Source: JADLHS01 sp964594985
GTDB lineage: Bacteria; Verrucomicrobiota; Verrucomicrobiia; Limisphaerales; JADLHS01
Direction of reading: 5' to 3'
Assembly (NCBI GenBank): GCA_964594985.1
Contig: CAZQNQ010000027.1
Location: 6,181-70,180, forward strand
Length of the DNA: 64,000 bases
The position numbers were made by a program, and so were the translations under genes. The notes under the pieces are model-generated. The model made no database searches. It was not told the DNA's origin and worked only from the letters and a program-made list of their open reading frames with translations. This document shows positions 50,455 to 60,055 of the stretch, piece after piece (within the stretch, counting starts at the first letter, position 1; each line of letters starts with the position of its first letter).

Positions 50455-53451
50455 TCAGGACCATTCCACCGGTAACCGCATGGTAACCAACGTGCCACCA
50501 CCGGCATTGCGGGCAATCTCAAATTTGCCGCCGATCTTTTCCAGCCGCCGCCGCATGTTCGACATCCCGTCTCCGGTCGGATCCGGCGTCAACGCGTGAT
50601 ACCCGCGGCCATTGTCGCTGATGCTGATGGTCATGGTTTTGTCCACGATGCTCAAGGTAATCCGGACCTCCGTGGCGGCGGCGTGCTTGAGGATGTTGTT
50701 CAACGCCTCCTTCACCGCCATGAACAGATGATGGCGCTCCTCGGTGGACATCTTTTCGTCCGGCAGTTCCGGCGGCAGATCCAAGCGACAGCGGATGCCG
50801 GTGTCTTGGAAATATTCCTGCGCGTAGTGGAAGACATAGTTGGCCAGGTTCTCGAGCGTGTCGTTGCGCGGATTGATGGTCCACACGATTTCATCCATCG
50901 CCCGGGTGATGTCACGCACGGTGCGGCTGATGTTCAGGATGTGCGATTTACCCGGCGAACTGGTCGGCAGCTCGCGGTCCGCCAGTTCCGTCATCATCGC
51001 CACCTTCGTCAGACGCGAACCGACGTCATCATGCAGATCCGAAGCGATGCGGATGCGAAGATTCTCCAGCTCGCGCAACCGCTCGACCCGCGCGCGATAG
51101 ATCAGGATCACGACGCCGATGGGCCACGCCACCATCATCGCGCGAAACCACCACGTCTGCCAGAAGTGCGGCTCGATGTGCAGCGTCAGTTGCGCCGCTT
51201 GCCTTGACCAGACGCCGTCATTGTTGCACGCCATCACTTCAAACCGGTAACGCCCCGGCGGCACGTTGTTGTAGTACGCGATGCGCTGATGGCCGGCTTC
51301 AATCCATTCCAGATCAAAATCCGTGAGCCGATATTTGAACCGGTTTTTCTCCGGCGATTGCAGACTGAGCGCGGTGTAATGGATTTCCATGCGCCCGCTT
51401 CCGGGCGGAATTACGAGCGGCCCGGGCTTGGTGCCGAACGGATGACTTTTCCGCAACGCTTGTTGATCCACCACCACCTCTTCCACCGCGACATTCGGGG
51501 GCAGATCGTTGAGCCGGATTCGCGGCTCGACCGTGACCACGCCGCGGATGGTGGCGAACCACAGCCGCCCGTCGGGATTCTTCCAGCCGGCCGGTTTGGC
51601 GATGCCGTTGCACTGCACCGTGGCCAGGCCATCCTCGCGCCCAAACACGGTACAATTGAGATGAGCAATCCGGCCCGCATCCAAATCATCGAACTGCTGG
51701 CGGCTCACGCGAAAAATGCCGCGCCGGCTGGTCATCCAGAAATAACCCAGGTCATCCTCCAGAATCTCAAAAATGTCATCGGTGAACAGCCCGTCGCGCA
51801 TCGTATAATTCGTCGCCTTGTTCCCGCTGATCCGACTGATGCCGCGCCCACGCGTGCCGACCCACAGATTCGTCGCCGCATCCTCGAACAAAGCGCTGAT
51901 ATAAACCGCCGGCAGAATTTTAGACGGCTGAAACCGGCTGAAATCCCCATTCGTGGAAACGCTCAAGCCGGTCTCAGTGCCCAACCAGAGTCGCCCGGCC
52001 CGGCTCTCACAGATCGCGGTCACATTGCTGCCGCCGAGGCCGTTGGTGGTGGTGTAGGTATCAACCTGCTCGCCCCGGATCGCGTTCAAGCCGCGCGTCG
52101 TCCCCACCCAGATGGTGTTGTGGCGGTCCTCATAAACCACCCGGATCGGCGCGGGGATCAATTTATTGGTGCGCGGAAAATCATTCCGCAACTCCGGCGT
52201 CAACCGATCCAACGGGCCGGAACTTTGCGGCCGCGTCAAATCCAATCCCACCAGCAGCCGGCCATCGCGCGCCGGCCACAGCGACAACACAGTGTCATGC
52301 GCCAGGCCGTTTGTTTCGGTGATCGCGGTGAACTGCTCGTTCTGCCAGCGGTTCACGCCCCCGCCCCACGTGCCAAACCACATCACGCCGTTACGATCCT
52401 CGCACACCGACGTGACGTTGTTGTAACTCAAACCGTCCTGGGTGGTGAACGTCACGAACCGGGTCGGACTCAGGCGATACAACCCATCGCGCCCACCCAC
52501 CCAGAGGTTTTGCTCCTGGTCTTCAAAAATGGCATTGATCACATCACTGACGCCGGTCTTGTTCAGCCACCACGCCGTAAGCACCCCATCCTGCCGCCGC
52601 GTCAAGCCGCCATACGTGCCGATCCACAATTGCCCGAAGCGATCCTCCTGGATGACCGTCGTGATCTTTTCCGGCAGGGTTTTGTTCGCGGCAAAACTCC
52701 CCCGCTGGCCATCGGTGAAGCAGATCAAATCATCCGTTGCGCCCACCCACAACCGCCCCTGCCGATCCGCGCACACCGCCTTGAGAATCCCCGGCACCAG
52801 GCCGAGGCCAAAATTGTTCGTGCTCACCGCGCCTTCCGAATCAATGCTCACCAAGCCGGTCACTGTGGCGATGCGGATGATCTCGTTGCCATCCTCGCAC
52901 ATGGCTTTGATGGAATTGTTGTAGAGTTGCTCGTGGTTCGAAAACGTCGTGAAACGTCCGGCCCGAAACCGCGTCAAGCCTCGCTCGCCGCCCACCCACA
53001 GCGAACCATCGCGCGCCTCCAACAGGCATTGCACCTGATTATCCGCCAGCCCCTCCGCTTTGCGATAGCGCTGCACCCGGCCGGCGTGCAGCCGCGTCAA
53101 CCCGCCCCCTTCACTGCCCACCCACAGACTGCCATCCCGCGTCACGCACAGGGCATTGATCGGTGTATCCCGCAAATGCGCCAACGCTTCATTCTCCACA
53201 ACCGTAAAGCGCAGACCGTCAAACCGCGCCAACCCGCCGCGCGTGCCGACCCAGAGAAAACCGTCGGGAGTTTGCGCGATGGCCGTCACCGAATTCTGCG
53301 GCAACCCTTCGTCCGTCTGCCACACGCGGATGTCGTAGCGCCGCGGCGCTTCCGCGGCGATGCCTCCCATGAACATGCAGGTCAGCCATATCGCGAGCAC
53401 CGCAGTCGCCCGGGTTCGAGGTGGCTCAACTAGAATCGGTTCGCGTTTCAT
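50455..53451 (-). CDS. Propeller sensor histidine kinase (Reg_prop, Y_Y_Y, HisKA_3)
   Basis: The 998-residue membrane kinase has start ATG 53451 with a hydrophobic export segment (TAVLAIWLTCMFMGGIAAEA). Residues about 35-620 hold a dozen or more propeller repeats (WQTDEGLPQNSV, FLWVGTRGGLARFDG, LWVGSEGGGLTRL). A Y_Y_Y domain follows (YRLTDFDLEWIEAG, PPGRYRFEVMACN), then a membrane helix (WPIGVVILIYRA), a HisKA_3 domain with SDLHDDVGSRL (H807) and HATPase (NNILKHAAA, SDNGRGYH). In Bacteroidetes this layout senses glycan fragments in the periplasm; the ligand here is unknown. The partner regulator lies immediately downstream. Confidence 0.93.
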   Translation of the reverse strand: MKREPILVEPPRTRATAVLAIWLTCMFMGGIAAEAPRRYDIRVWQTDEGLPQNSVTAIAQTPDGFLWVGTRGGLARFDGLRFTVVENEALAHLRDTPINALCVTRDGSLWVGSEGGGLTRLHAGRVQRYRKAEGLADNQVQCLLEARDGSLWVGGERGLTRFRAGRFTTFSNHEQLYNNSIKAMCEDGNEIIRIATVTGLVSIDSEGAVSTNNFGLGLVPGILKAVCADRQGRLWVGATDDLICFTDGQRGSFAANKTLPEKITTVIQEDRFGQLWIGTYGGLTRRQDGVLTAWWLNKTGVSDVINAIFEDQEQNLWVGGRDGLYRLSPTRFVTFTTQDGLSYNNVTSVCEDRNGVMWFGTWGGGVNRWQNEQFTAITETNGLAHDTVLSLWPARDGRLLVGLDLTRPQSSGPLDRLTPELRNDFPRTNKLIPAPIRVVYEDRHNTIWVGTTRGLNAIRGEQVDTYTTTNGLGGSNVTAICESRAGRLWLGTETGLSVSTNGDFSRFQPSKILPAVYISALFEDAATNLWVGTRGRGISRISGNKATNYTMRDGLFTDDIFEILEDDLGYFWMTSRRGIFRVSRQQFDDLDAGRIAHLNCTVFGREDGLATVQCNGIAKPAGWKNPDGRLWFATIRGVVTVEPRIRLNDLPPNVAVEEVVVDQQALRKSHPFGTKPGPLVIPPGSGRMEIHYTALSLQSPEKNRFKYRLTDFDLEWIEAGHQRIAYYNNVPPGRYRFEVMACNNDGVWSRQAAQLTLHIEPHFWQTWWFRAMMVAWPIGVVILIYRARVERLRELENLRIRIASDLHDDVGSRLTKVAMMTELADRELPTSSPGKSHILNISRTVRDITRAMDEIVWTINPRNDTLENLANYVFHYAQEYFQDTGIRCRLDLPPELPDEKMSTEERHHLFMAVKEALNNILKHAAATEVRITLSIVDKTMTISISDNGRGYHALTPDPTGDGMSNMRRRLEKIGGKFEIARNAGGGTLVTMRLPVEWS

Positions 53452-53514
53452 TGCGCGCGAGCAGCATACGAACCCGCGCCACGTCTGACAAAACAAACCC
53501 GCAGATCGCCACAT

Positions 53515-53543
53515 AAACATGTTTCATCTGCATGAACATGTTC
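53515..53543. promoter_or_regulatory. Tandem AACATGTT palindromes upstream of the sensor kinase
   Basis: aaacatgttt (53515-53524) and gaacatgttc (53534-53543) are two 10-bp palindromes with centres 19 bp apart, about two helical turns. They lie 64-92 bp upstream of the sensor-kinase start. A related half, gaacatgt, is upstream of the regulator gene at 50431-50438. This is a candidate binding site for the NarL-type regulator in the 286-bp divergent region, where no gene was seen. Confidence 0.45.
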
Positions 53544-53737
53544 AATCTGCGGTTTGCAACCAGCGCGATTCCGGGATTATCTCTAAGCATTGTTCCGCCC
53601 AGAATTTTGTTCCGTGAATTTTTGCTTTTGAAATGTCCTCCATCGTGAACAAGCGATCGATTACCGCTGCGCCTGCAACCCCGCCCGCTGATTTTGCTTT
53701 CCCCTGTCACCTCCAGAAGAACCCCAAACCTAGCACC

Positions 53738-55840
53738 ATGAAGAAAATACTCCTCGCGATTCCCACCCTCATCATCGGCGGTCAGCTTGCGTTGGCCGAC
53801 GTCGTTTATATCACCGCCCGACCGTCGCCTTCCGGTGCCGGCGCGAATACCGATGGCACCTATTCTGAAGTTAGCGTCGTCGGTAGTGATACCAGCGCGG
53901 TCGGCAATGGCACCGGCGCTCCGGCTCGAGCCGGTAGCCGGTTCTTCTCCAATACATTTTCCAACACCAGCTATGCCGTTGCATTTCCCAATCCGGGCTT
54001 TCGATTGACTCCAACCTTGGGCACGCCTGGGGGCATTTATCAGATTCATCACAACTTCAGCTCTACGGCTGGCAACGTCAGCACCAATATCTCCCTGACC
54101 GTAACTTGCTCCATTGGCGGTACGCTTTCATTTACAACGGCCGGCACCAACTTTACCCGGGCGGCCGGGAATCCAGCCTCCCAATGGAAATTCCTCGGTT
54201 ATGTCACTAATGACGTCGGGAGCGCAACTCCATCCATTGATTTCTATTACTTGGATGGCCACGTGAATGCGGGGTTGGATAATCGCCTATTGGTGGACGC
54301 CTTCCGTTTCACACTTTACGAACCATGCGCCGATATCGCAGCCGTTAGCGTGACAGGGCCGCTTTCTACCAACTCAAACCAGGTCGTCGTAACGGGGATC
54401 TCCGCAACAGCGACCAATGTCTCGGTTTATCAAAACAGTGGTTCCGGCATGGTTTTCATCGGTTCAAAAACAACCGGTGTCACGGCCGGTAATAACACCG
54501 TTACAGTCTCCGGTCTGGTCAAGGGTGCCCAGGTCGCCGCCACCCAAACAATCAATGGTCAGGAAGGCTGCGTCCCCGCTTCCGGCTCTTTGGTTGGCGG
54601 TTTTAATCCTTCCTTACGCGTTGTTCTGAGTATCCGTGAAACCACCAGCACGGGTCCGGTCGGAACGTCTGGCAACACGGCGGGCATTGGCGCCAATATC
54701 CACTTCCTCGGCGCTTCCACTCGAATTGGCGGGGCGCCTGGGGATGGTCCAGTATTAACCCCGGACACTTCGTGGCAGACATTGAGTTTCGACCGCGGCA
54801 CCATTTCCATTGCGAACGCTTCGAACACGATCGGCACGGTCACTGGCGACATTGGCTATAATCCCGACGACACCATTGCCGTCCAAGTCTATGCCTATCG
54901 TTATGTTCCGGAAACCAGCACCACGATTTTTTCGCGTATTGCCGCCCAATCCAGCACGCTTACCAGCAACGACTTTTTCTCGGTCAACTGGACGTGGGAT
55001 GCGGTGCCTGGCGCAGAGGGATACCGGTTGCTGCGCAGCTACAATTTGGATAGCTACACAAACACTTACACTGATGTGCTGACCGCCGGCTTCTTAGACT
55101 CAAACAATCAGTGGAGCGGACTGCCCAGTTTCACGCCGGTCTCGCCCTCGGACACTCAAACAAATGCTTCAGTCAAATGGAACGCCGCCGCAGGATCGGC
55201 AACCGCCGCTGGCGCTCAGAATGATTTGCGTGGCCAATGGGGAGTGCTCGATGCCATCGCGTTTGCGATCGATGATCTTGGCGATACCGGGCCGTTCGAT
55301 ATTTACATTGATAACCTCCAAAATGGCAGCACCGTCTTCCAGACCTTTGAAAATGCCGTGGGCAACACTTCTGACTACGGCTTACGGTCGCCCAGCAACT
55401 CTGGTACAACCTCAGGGAATATCCTGACCGCTCCCGACAGCGCCCGCATTTCCGTGCGAGCGGCGGATGCCGGCCTCAAATCACTCCATATCAAATATCA
55501 ATGGAATGGCACCAATGACACCAAATGGCTGCGCCTGACCACCTCGGGAGCGCTCGGAGTGAGCAATCCACAAATCAATCTGGATGAACTGACAACGCTG
55601 CGAGTCCTGTATTTGCCGGCTGGCGCAACCCCGGTCGCTCCGACTCCACCCACAATCAGTATCGACCGCAACGCAGCAAATCAGCAGGTCTTGAACTGGC
55701 CCGGCACGCACAACTTGCAAGCCGCCAGTGTCGTCACCGGCACTTACACCAACGTCCCCAGCGTCACCACCGCGCCCTGGACTAATACGTTCAGCGAACC
55801 GGCCAAATTCTTCCGGCTGTCCAATCCGTTGGACTTCTGA
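53738..55840 (+). CDS. Secreted 700-residue protein, unknown
   Basis: ATG 53738 gives the signal peptide MKKILLAIPTLIIGGQLALA. The mature protein is Ser/Thr/Gly/Asn-rich and beta-rich, with few motifs. DVVYITARPSPSG at the N-terminus and a region near 150-200 (DFYYLDGHVNAGLDNRLLVDAFRF) look like jelly-roll strands. The C-terminus (LQAASVVTGTYTNV, SEPAKFFRLSNPLDF) is the same kind of tail as on other exported proteins here. No catalytic residues stand out. It may be a surface or matrix protein. It is divergent from the sensor kinase and followed by a strong terminator. Confidence 0.82.
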   Translation: MKKILLAIPTLIIGGQLALADVVYITARPSPSGAGANTDGTYSEVSVVGSDTSAVGNGTGAPARAGSRFFSNTFSNTSYAVAFPNPGFRLTPTLGTPGGIYQIHHNFSSTAGNVSTNISLTVTCSIGGTLSFTTAGTNFTRAAGNPASQWKFLGYVTNDVGSATPSIDFYYLDGHVNAGLDNRLLVDAFRFTLYEPCADIAAVSVTGPLSTNSNQVVVTGISATATNVSVYQNSGSGMVFIGSKTTGVTAGNNTVTVSGLVKGAQVAATQTINGQEGCVPASGSLVGGFNPSLRVVLSIRETTSTGPVGTSGNTAGIGANIHFLGASTRIGGAPGDGPVLTPDTSWQTLSFDRGTISIANASNTIGTVTGDIGYNPDDTIAVQVYAYRYVPETSTTIFSRIAAQSSTLTSNDFFSVNWTWDAVPGAEGYRLLRSYNLDSYTNTYTDVLTAGFLDSNNQWSGLPSFTPVSPSDTQTNASVKWNAAAGSATAAGAQNDLRGQWGVLDAIAFAIDDLGDTGPFDIYIDNLQNGSTVFQTFENAVGNTSDYGLRSPSNSGTTSGNILTAPDSARISVRAADAGLKSLHIKYQWNGTNDTKWLRLTTSGALGVSNPQINLDELTTLRVLYLPAGATPVAPTPPTISIDRNAANQQVLNWPGTHNLQAASVVTGTYTNVPSVTTAPWTNTFSEPAKFFRLSNPLDF

Positions 55841-55870
55841 AGCTCTCCGGAACGCGTCTCTCAATCATCA

Positions 55871-55908
55871 GGGAAACCGGGATGCCAACATCCCGGTTTC
55901 CCCTTTTA
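55871..55908 (+). terminator. Strong rho-independent terminator
   Basis: A perfect 14-bp stem, gggaaaccgggatg (55871-55884) with catcccggtttccc (55889-55902), a 4-nt loop and a following cttttac. It ends the secreted-protein gene and lies just before the first pseudopilin start, which must have its own promoter or rely on read-through. Confidence 0.8.
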
Positions 55909-55912
55909 CAAA

Positions 55913-56704
55913 ATGGCCGCCGCCGCTCGCCAGCATCATCTCCAGGAAAAAATAGCGCTTGCAGCTCTCCCTTCCCCATGTTCATCCACAGCCCGTGCCC
56001 AATGTGCTTTCACCCTGATCGAACTCCTCGTCGTCATCGCCATCATCGCCATCCTGGCCGCGATGCTGTTGCCGGCGCTGGCCGGCGCCAAAGAGCGGGC
56101 CAAACGTACCGCCTGTAAAAGCAACCTGCGCCAATGCCTGCTCGCCATCCACATGTACGGCATGGACAACAATGATAAAGTTCCCCCCAGCCGGGACAAT
56201 CAAGCGGCTTTTGCCTGGCACGCCATCCGCGTCTCCAGTGTCACCTGGTCCAACTTGGTGAGCTACTCCGGCAATTCCCAAGTGATGGACTGTCCGAACA
56301 TCCTGTTCGATTCCACCATCCTCGGCCGCTACAACGCCGCCTACGGTCTGCTCATCGGCTACCAGTATCTCGGCGACGCAGCCCCGCCGGGTTACCAATA
56401 CCCAACCTGGTTTTCCCCCACCAAACTCACCCAGTCCGGCACCAATGCCATCCTGGCCGACGCAAATCATTGGGCCACCTCCAGCGATAATCTGAAAGTC
56501 GCACCACACACCAAAAGCGGTTCCATCCGCCAAGGCAACAGTTCCTTTACGAAAAACCTGAACCCCATCGGCACTTCAGTCGTCACCGTCGGAGCCCAAG
56601 GCGGAAACGTCGGATATCTGGACGCGTCGGTCGTCTGGAAAACCGTCAAACAGATGCAAACCAACCGAGCCTCTTACGCAAGCCCGTACCTCGGCCTCTG
56701 GTGA
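55913..56704 (+). CDS. Type II secretion-type pseudopilin, copy 1
   Basis: The 263-residue protein has a long leader (about 32 residues), then the prepilin cleavage and methylation segment FTLIELLVVIAIIAILAAML and LPALAGAKERAKRTACKSNL. The residue before the cleavage site is Ala rather than the usual Gly. The rest is a globular pseudopilin-like domain (YGMDNNDKVPPSRDN, ending near SYASPYLGLW). Genomes of this phylum carry many such proteins, whose role in secretion or at the cell surface is largely unknown. It is 79 bp from a second, similar gene. Confidence 0.85.
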   Translation: MAAAARQHHLQEKIALAALPSPCSSTARAQCAFTLIELLVVIAIIAILAAMLLPALAGAKERAKRTACKSNLRQCLLAIHMYGMDNNDKVPPSRDNQAAFAWHAIRVSSVTWSNLVSYSGNSQVMDCPNILFDSTILGRYNAAYGLLIGYQYLGDAAPPGYQYPTWFSPTKLTQSGTNAILADANHWATSSDNLKVAPHTKSGSIRQGNSSFTKNLNPIGTSVVTVGAQGGNVGYLDASVVWKTVKQMQTNRASYASPYLGLW

Positions 56705-56783
56705 AGTTCACCGCATAAAAATGTCTCATTTCGTCCCGGACGATCCATGCTTCCCCTGCCATATTTGAGGCACAAAAATCGTT

Positions 56784-57497
56784 ATGCGCCCCAGGTCGTT
56801 CCCACCGCACAAACGGCTCCGAGCTTTCACCCTGATCGAGCTGCTCGTCGTCATCGCCATCATCGCCATCCTGGCCGCGATGCTCCTGCCCGCCCTGGCG
56901 CGCGCGAAGGAAACAGCGATGCGCATCAGTTGCATCAACAGCCTCAAACAGGTCGGCACCGCCACCCAGATGTATTTCGGCGATTCCAACGACCTCCTGC
57001 CCGGCCCGTGCGGCCTCGTCATCAGCACCCGCTTTTACATCACCGATCGTAATCTCGGCGGCGTCATGGGAGCCGGCCCCACGGAATTGATCGGCTACCT
57101 CGCCCCGTATCTATCTTTGAAAGTGCCCCCCGCCAACAGCGGCATCTACACCACCGGCCACGTCGCCATCTGCACCTCGTTCAAGAAAGTAACCGCCGGG
57201 GTCAACCCTTACAGCTACGCCATCAATCAGCACATCACCAACGGGACCGAAGTCCTCAGTTATCCTTTCGGCCGCTGGGATTCCTCCGCCGCCCCTATCG
57301 CTCAAAGTGTCGCTCCCGCCAAGCTCGCCGCCATCAGGCGTCCGACGGATGCGTGGATGGCCATGGACCTGGACATCACCGTTGCGAATCTGACCGGCTA
57401 CAATCTTCCCAGCGCTCCGGTGCATGGGAACTCCTATTGGAATCGCCTCTACCTGGATGGCCACGCCGCCGGTGTCAAATCCCGCAACGATCTGTGA
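56784..57497 (+). CDS. Type II secretion-type pseudopilin, copy 2
   Basis: The 237-residue protein has a short basic leader MRPRSFPPHKRLRA before FTLIELLVVIAIIAILAAML, and LPALARAKETAMRISCINSL after it. The N-terminal helix coding sequence is nearly identical at the DNA level to that of copy 1, while the C-terminal domains (QMYFGDSNDLLPGP, YSYAINQHITNGTEV) differ. The end, HAAGVKSRNDL, resembles the H-x-DG-type endings of this class. Probably co-transcribed with copy 1. Confidence 0.87.
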   Translation: MRPRSFPPHKRLRAFTLIELLVVIAIIAILAAMLLPALARAKETAMRISCINSLKQVGTATQMYFGDSNDLLPGPCGLVISTRFYITDRNLGGVMGAGPTELIGYLAPYLSLKVPPANSGIYTTGHVAICTSFKKVTAGVNPYSYAINQHITNGTEVLSYPFGRWDSSAAPIAQSVAPAKLAAIRRPTDAWMAMDLDITVANLTGYNLPSAPVHGNSYWNRLYLDGHAAGVKSRNDL

Positions 57498-57519
57498 AGG
57501 CCGGAAAACGTTCTGAGGC

Positions 57520-59985
57520 TCACTCCTCGCTCAGCAGGTGCAACAGCGAGGTGCGGACGGTCAGGGAGAGCAAGTCGTTGATGACGTCAAGGACGATGAA
57601 CTTGCGGACCTGTCCCCAGATTTCCGTCTCGTAGGCGGTGCCGATGTGGAGCAGCAGGGAGTCGAGCATTTCCCGGGTGTCATCGCGCGCGAGCAGGCGT
57701 TCGAAGCCGCGGCGGACGGCGGCGTGCGAGACTTGCATGACGTTGCTATGCGTGAGCGCGGCGTCCAAGGCGAGTTGCAGCAAGGCGCGGATCTCCGCGT
57801 TGGAAAGACCGACCGGCACAGCGGCGGCGGCATCCGTCGCGCGGGACGAGATCAAGAGTTGCAAGGCGCGGAACCGGACCTTCTGCTCGCGCAACTCAAA
57901 CCAGCCGTCCGGGTTCAGGCGATCCAACGCGGCGCGCGCGGGATGTTTCCGGTCCGTGACGCGATCCACCAACGGCGTGCCGAGGATGCGTTCGTCGTCC
58001 CACCAACCAGGCAGTTCTTCCAGCTTGCGATGGCTCTCACGCGCCATGCGCAGATCGAAGTCGCGCACGAGGCGGATTTCTTTATGGAGATAGTTGTAAG
58101 TGAGCGGCGTCATCACGGCCTTGCGCAGGCGCAGCGGCAGCGGGACAAGATCGGGCAGAACAAGCCGCACTTCGAGCTGGCCCCCGTGACGTTCGAGCGC
58201 GGTGCGCAAACACAAGTCCCAACAGTTCTCAATGCGCGGCAGATCCTGGTGGACATTCATCCCCGCAAGCAACGAGATGGCGGCGGTGTGCGTGACATCG
58301 CGACTGAGCAACGGCGTCAACCCGTGGCGGCTCGCCATGCTGTAGAGGAAATCATACGGGCGGATCTCGGCGCGGCGCTGGGTCCAATCGGTGAACTGCC
58401 CCAGCGTGCAGCGCCACGTCACCTGATCGTCCGTGCCGACAATCTGGCCCAGCCCGGCTTCGTAGAGCGCGAACGCATAAGCGCTGCGCAACAGCGCCCG
58501 ACCGCGCGGGCCTTTCCATTTGCCATGCTCCTGTTCAAGCTCCCACGGCTTGAGATGGCCCGGGGTCCAACCAAAATATTCCGGCGCGACGCGATGCAAC
58601 GCGGTGAACGCCGACACGCCAAGGCGCGAGAGAATCTGCGGTGAGACTTCATCGAACAGCCGCGCCCAGCGCCGATACGACCGCGCGGCGTAGTAATCGA
58701 GTTCGCCCGTCGCGGTGAAAAGTTGCGGCTCGGTTTCGCGCACGCGTTCGATGACCGTTCGCGCCACGCGATCCAACACGTCCCAGATGGCCTGATGATC
58801 ATCATGCCGGACGCGTTGGGGCACGGCGGAAACCTTGCCGAGCACGTCCACCGGCAGATTGCCCGTGCCGAGTTGTTCGAGACATTTGTTCAGCACCGCG
58901 CGCCAGTCGAGCAGACCGCTGTCGCGGGTGTACTGCGGGGCCACCCGCACCCCGAGGGAAAGGAACGCGTCCTCCCAATCCGTGCGCTCGAACGCGCCGA
59001 TGTTCCAGCGCGGTTCGTCCTGGTCGAAGTTAACGAGTTGCAAGCCGTGTTTGATCTGCCAGAGCGCGGCCTGGATCAGGAGGTCGGCGGCCTGTTCATC
59101 GCTGAGTTCCTGGCGCAACGTGAGTTTCCACGGGCGGATGGCCGGGTCTTCGCCGCGCGTGCTGCCGGCATAAACAAATTCCGGCACGGCACTCGCCCGC
59201 ACGAGCCGGAAGCCCGCGCTGCGGAGCAACTGACGGAGATCGGCGTTCTCGATGTCCACGCAGGTGCGCAGATTGAATTTGCTGCCGAGCAGGTAGCGCA
59301 GGTAAACCGGCGCGCGCCGCTCGAAGAGCATGCGCTTGGCCCGCGAGAGCGTTTCCAATTCACTCGGCGGCGCGGCGTGCGAGAGCGGACACAGCAATGC
59401 CTTCGGATACGAGCCGAGGTAGCCGGGGGTTTGCGGGCGCACACACAACCACGCGGTCAGCACGAGCAGGTCATCGTAATCGCGCTCGGCCTGCACCGAG
59501 CCGAAGCCGGCTTGCACAGCGGCGAGACGAAAAACTTTTTCAAAGTGCGGCAACTCCGCGTCCTCCGGGCGACCGACCTTCGCGCGCACGCTGCGGAATT
59601 CATTCTCCGCCGCCGGGAAACAATCCGAGACGGCGCGGGCTTTGTCGAACATGGCCGCGTCGAACTCAGGAAGATAAATGCAGGCGCGGGCCTCGTCGGG
59701 CTGAAGCGAAATCGTGGAGGGAACCGGCCAACCATGACGCCATTGCGGCTCAGGCCGGGCGACAGGTTCAGCGGGCGCGCTGGGCGGCGGTTCCGCCACC
59801 GGTGTGAACTCGGGATGCACCACCGGCTTCGGCACCAACGGCACCGGAGCCATCGCATCCGTCCATGACGGTTCGGCCGGCGCTTGTAGATGGTCCAGTT
59901 CAGTTTGCACGGTTGACGGTAAACTAATAGCACTCCCCCGCCCGGCTGTCAGCTTTTTCGTGCAGACCAAACCCGGCGGCCACAA
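57520..59985 (-). CDS. Unrecognised 821-residue protein
   Basis: A complete frame with strong coding character, but no family was recognised. The N-terminal 90 residues are Pro/Ala/Glu-rich and likely disordered (PAEPVARPEPQWRHGWPVPS). The remaining roughly 730 residues are helical, rich in Leu/Arg/Glu/Trp (YYAARSYRRWARLFDEV, VTWRCTLGQFTDWTQRR, FELREQKVRFRALQLL) without membrane segments or clear catalytic signatures. The start is uncertain: 59985, a GTG near 59910, or ATG 59853 (MAPVPLVPKP). It is convergent with the pseudopilins and upstream of nothing on its strand, so context gives no function. Confidence 0.75.
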   Translation of the reverse strand: MWPPGLVCTKKLTAGRGSAISLPSTVQTELDHLQAPAEPSWTDAMAPVPLVPKPVVHPEFTPVAEPPPSAPAEPVARPEPQWRHGWPVPSTISLQPDEARACIYLPEFDAAMFDKARAVSDCFPAAENEFRSVRAKVGRPEDAELPHFEKVFRLAAVQAGFGSVQAERDYDDLLVLTAWLCVRPQTPGYLGSYPKALLCPLSHAAPPSELETLSRAKRMLFERRAPVYLRYLLGSKFNLRTCVDIENADLRQLLRSAGFRLVRASAVPEFVYAGSTRGEDPAIRPWKLTLRQELSDEQAADLLIQAALWQIKHGLQLVNFDQDEPRWNIGAFERTDWEDAFLSLGVRVAPQYTRDSGLLDWRAVLNKCLEQLGTGNLPVDVLGKVSAVPQRVRHDDHQAIWDVLDRVARTVIERVRETEPQLFTATGELDYYAARSYRRWARLFDEVSPQILSRLGVSAFTALHRVAPEYFGWTPGHLKPWELEQEHGKWKGPRGRALLRSAYAFALYEAGLGQIVGTDDQVTWRCTLGQFTDWTQRRAEIRPYDFLYSMASRHGLTPLLSRDVTHTAAISLLAGMNVHQDLPRIENCWDLCLRTALERHGGQLEVRLVLPDLVPLPLRLRKAVMTPLTYNYLHKEIRLVRDFDLRMARESHRKLEELPGWWDDERILGTPLVDRVTDRKHPARAALDRLNPDGWFELREQKVRFRALQLLISSRATDAAAAVPVGLSNAEIRALLQLALDAALTHSNVMQVSHAAVRRGFERLLARDDTREMLDSLLLHIGTAYETEIWGQVRKFIVLDVINDLLSLTVRTSLLHLLSEE

Positions 59986-60055
59986 CCCTGCCTTTCCCTT
60001 TCTCGTTCTTAATCTTACCCTTAATCGTAATCTTAATCCTCCCAGCCCACCGCCG

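Noticed and set aside
51289..53433. 714-codon plus-strand frame opposite the propeller sensor kinase.
   Set aside because: Antisense of a clearly real gene with repeated propeller codons; composition (Arg/Ala/His/Pro) is not protein-like.
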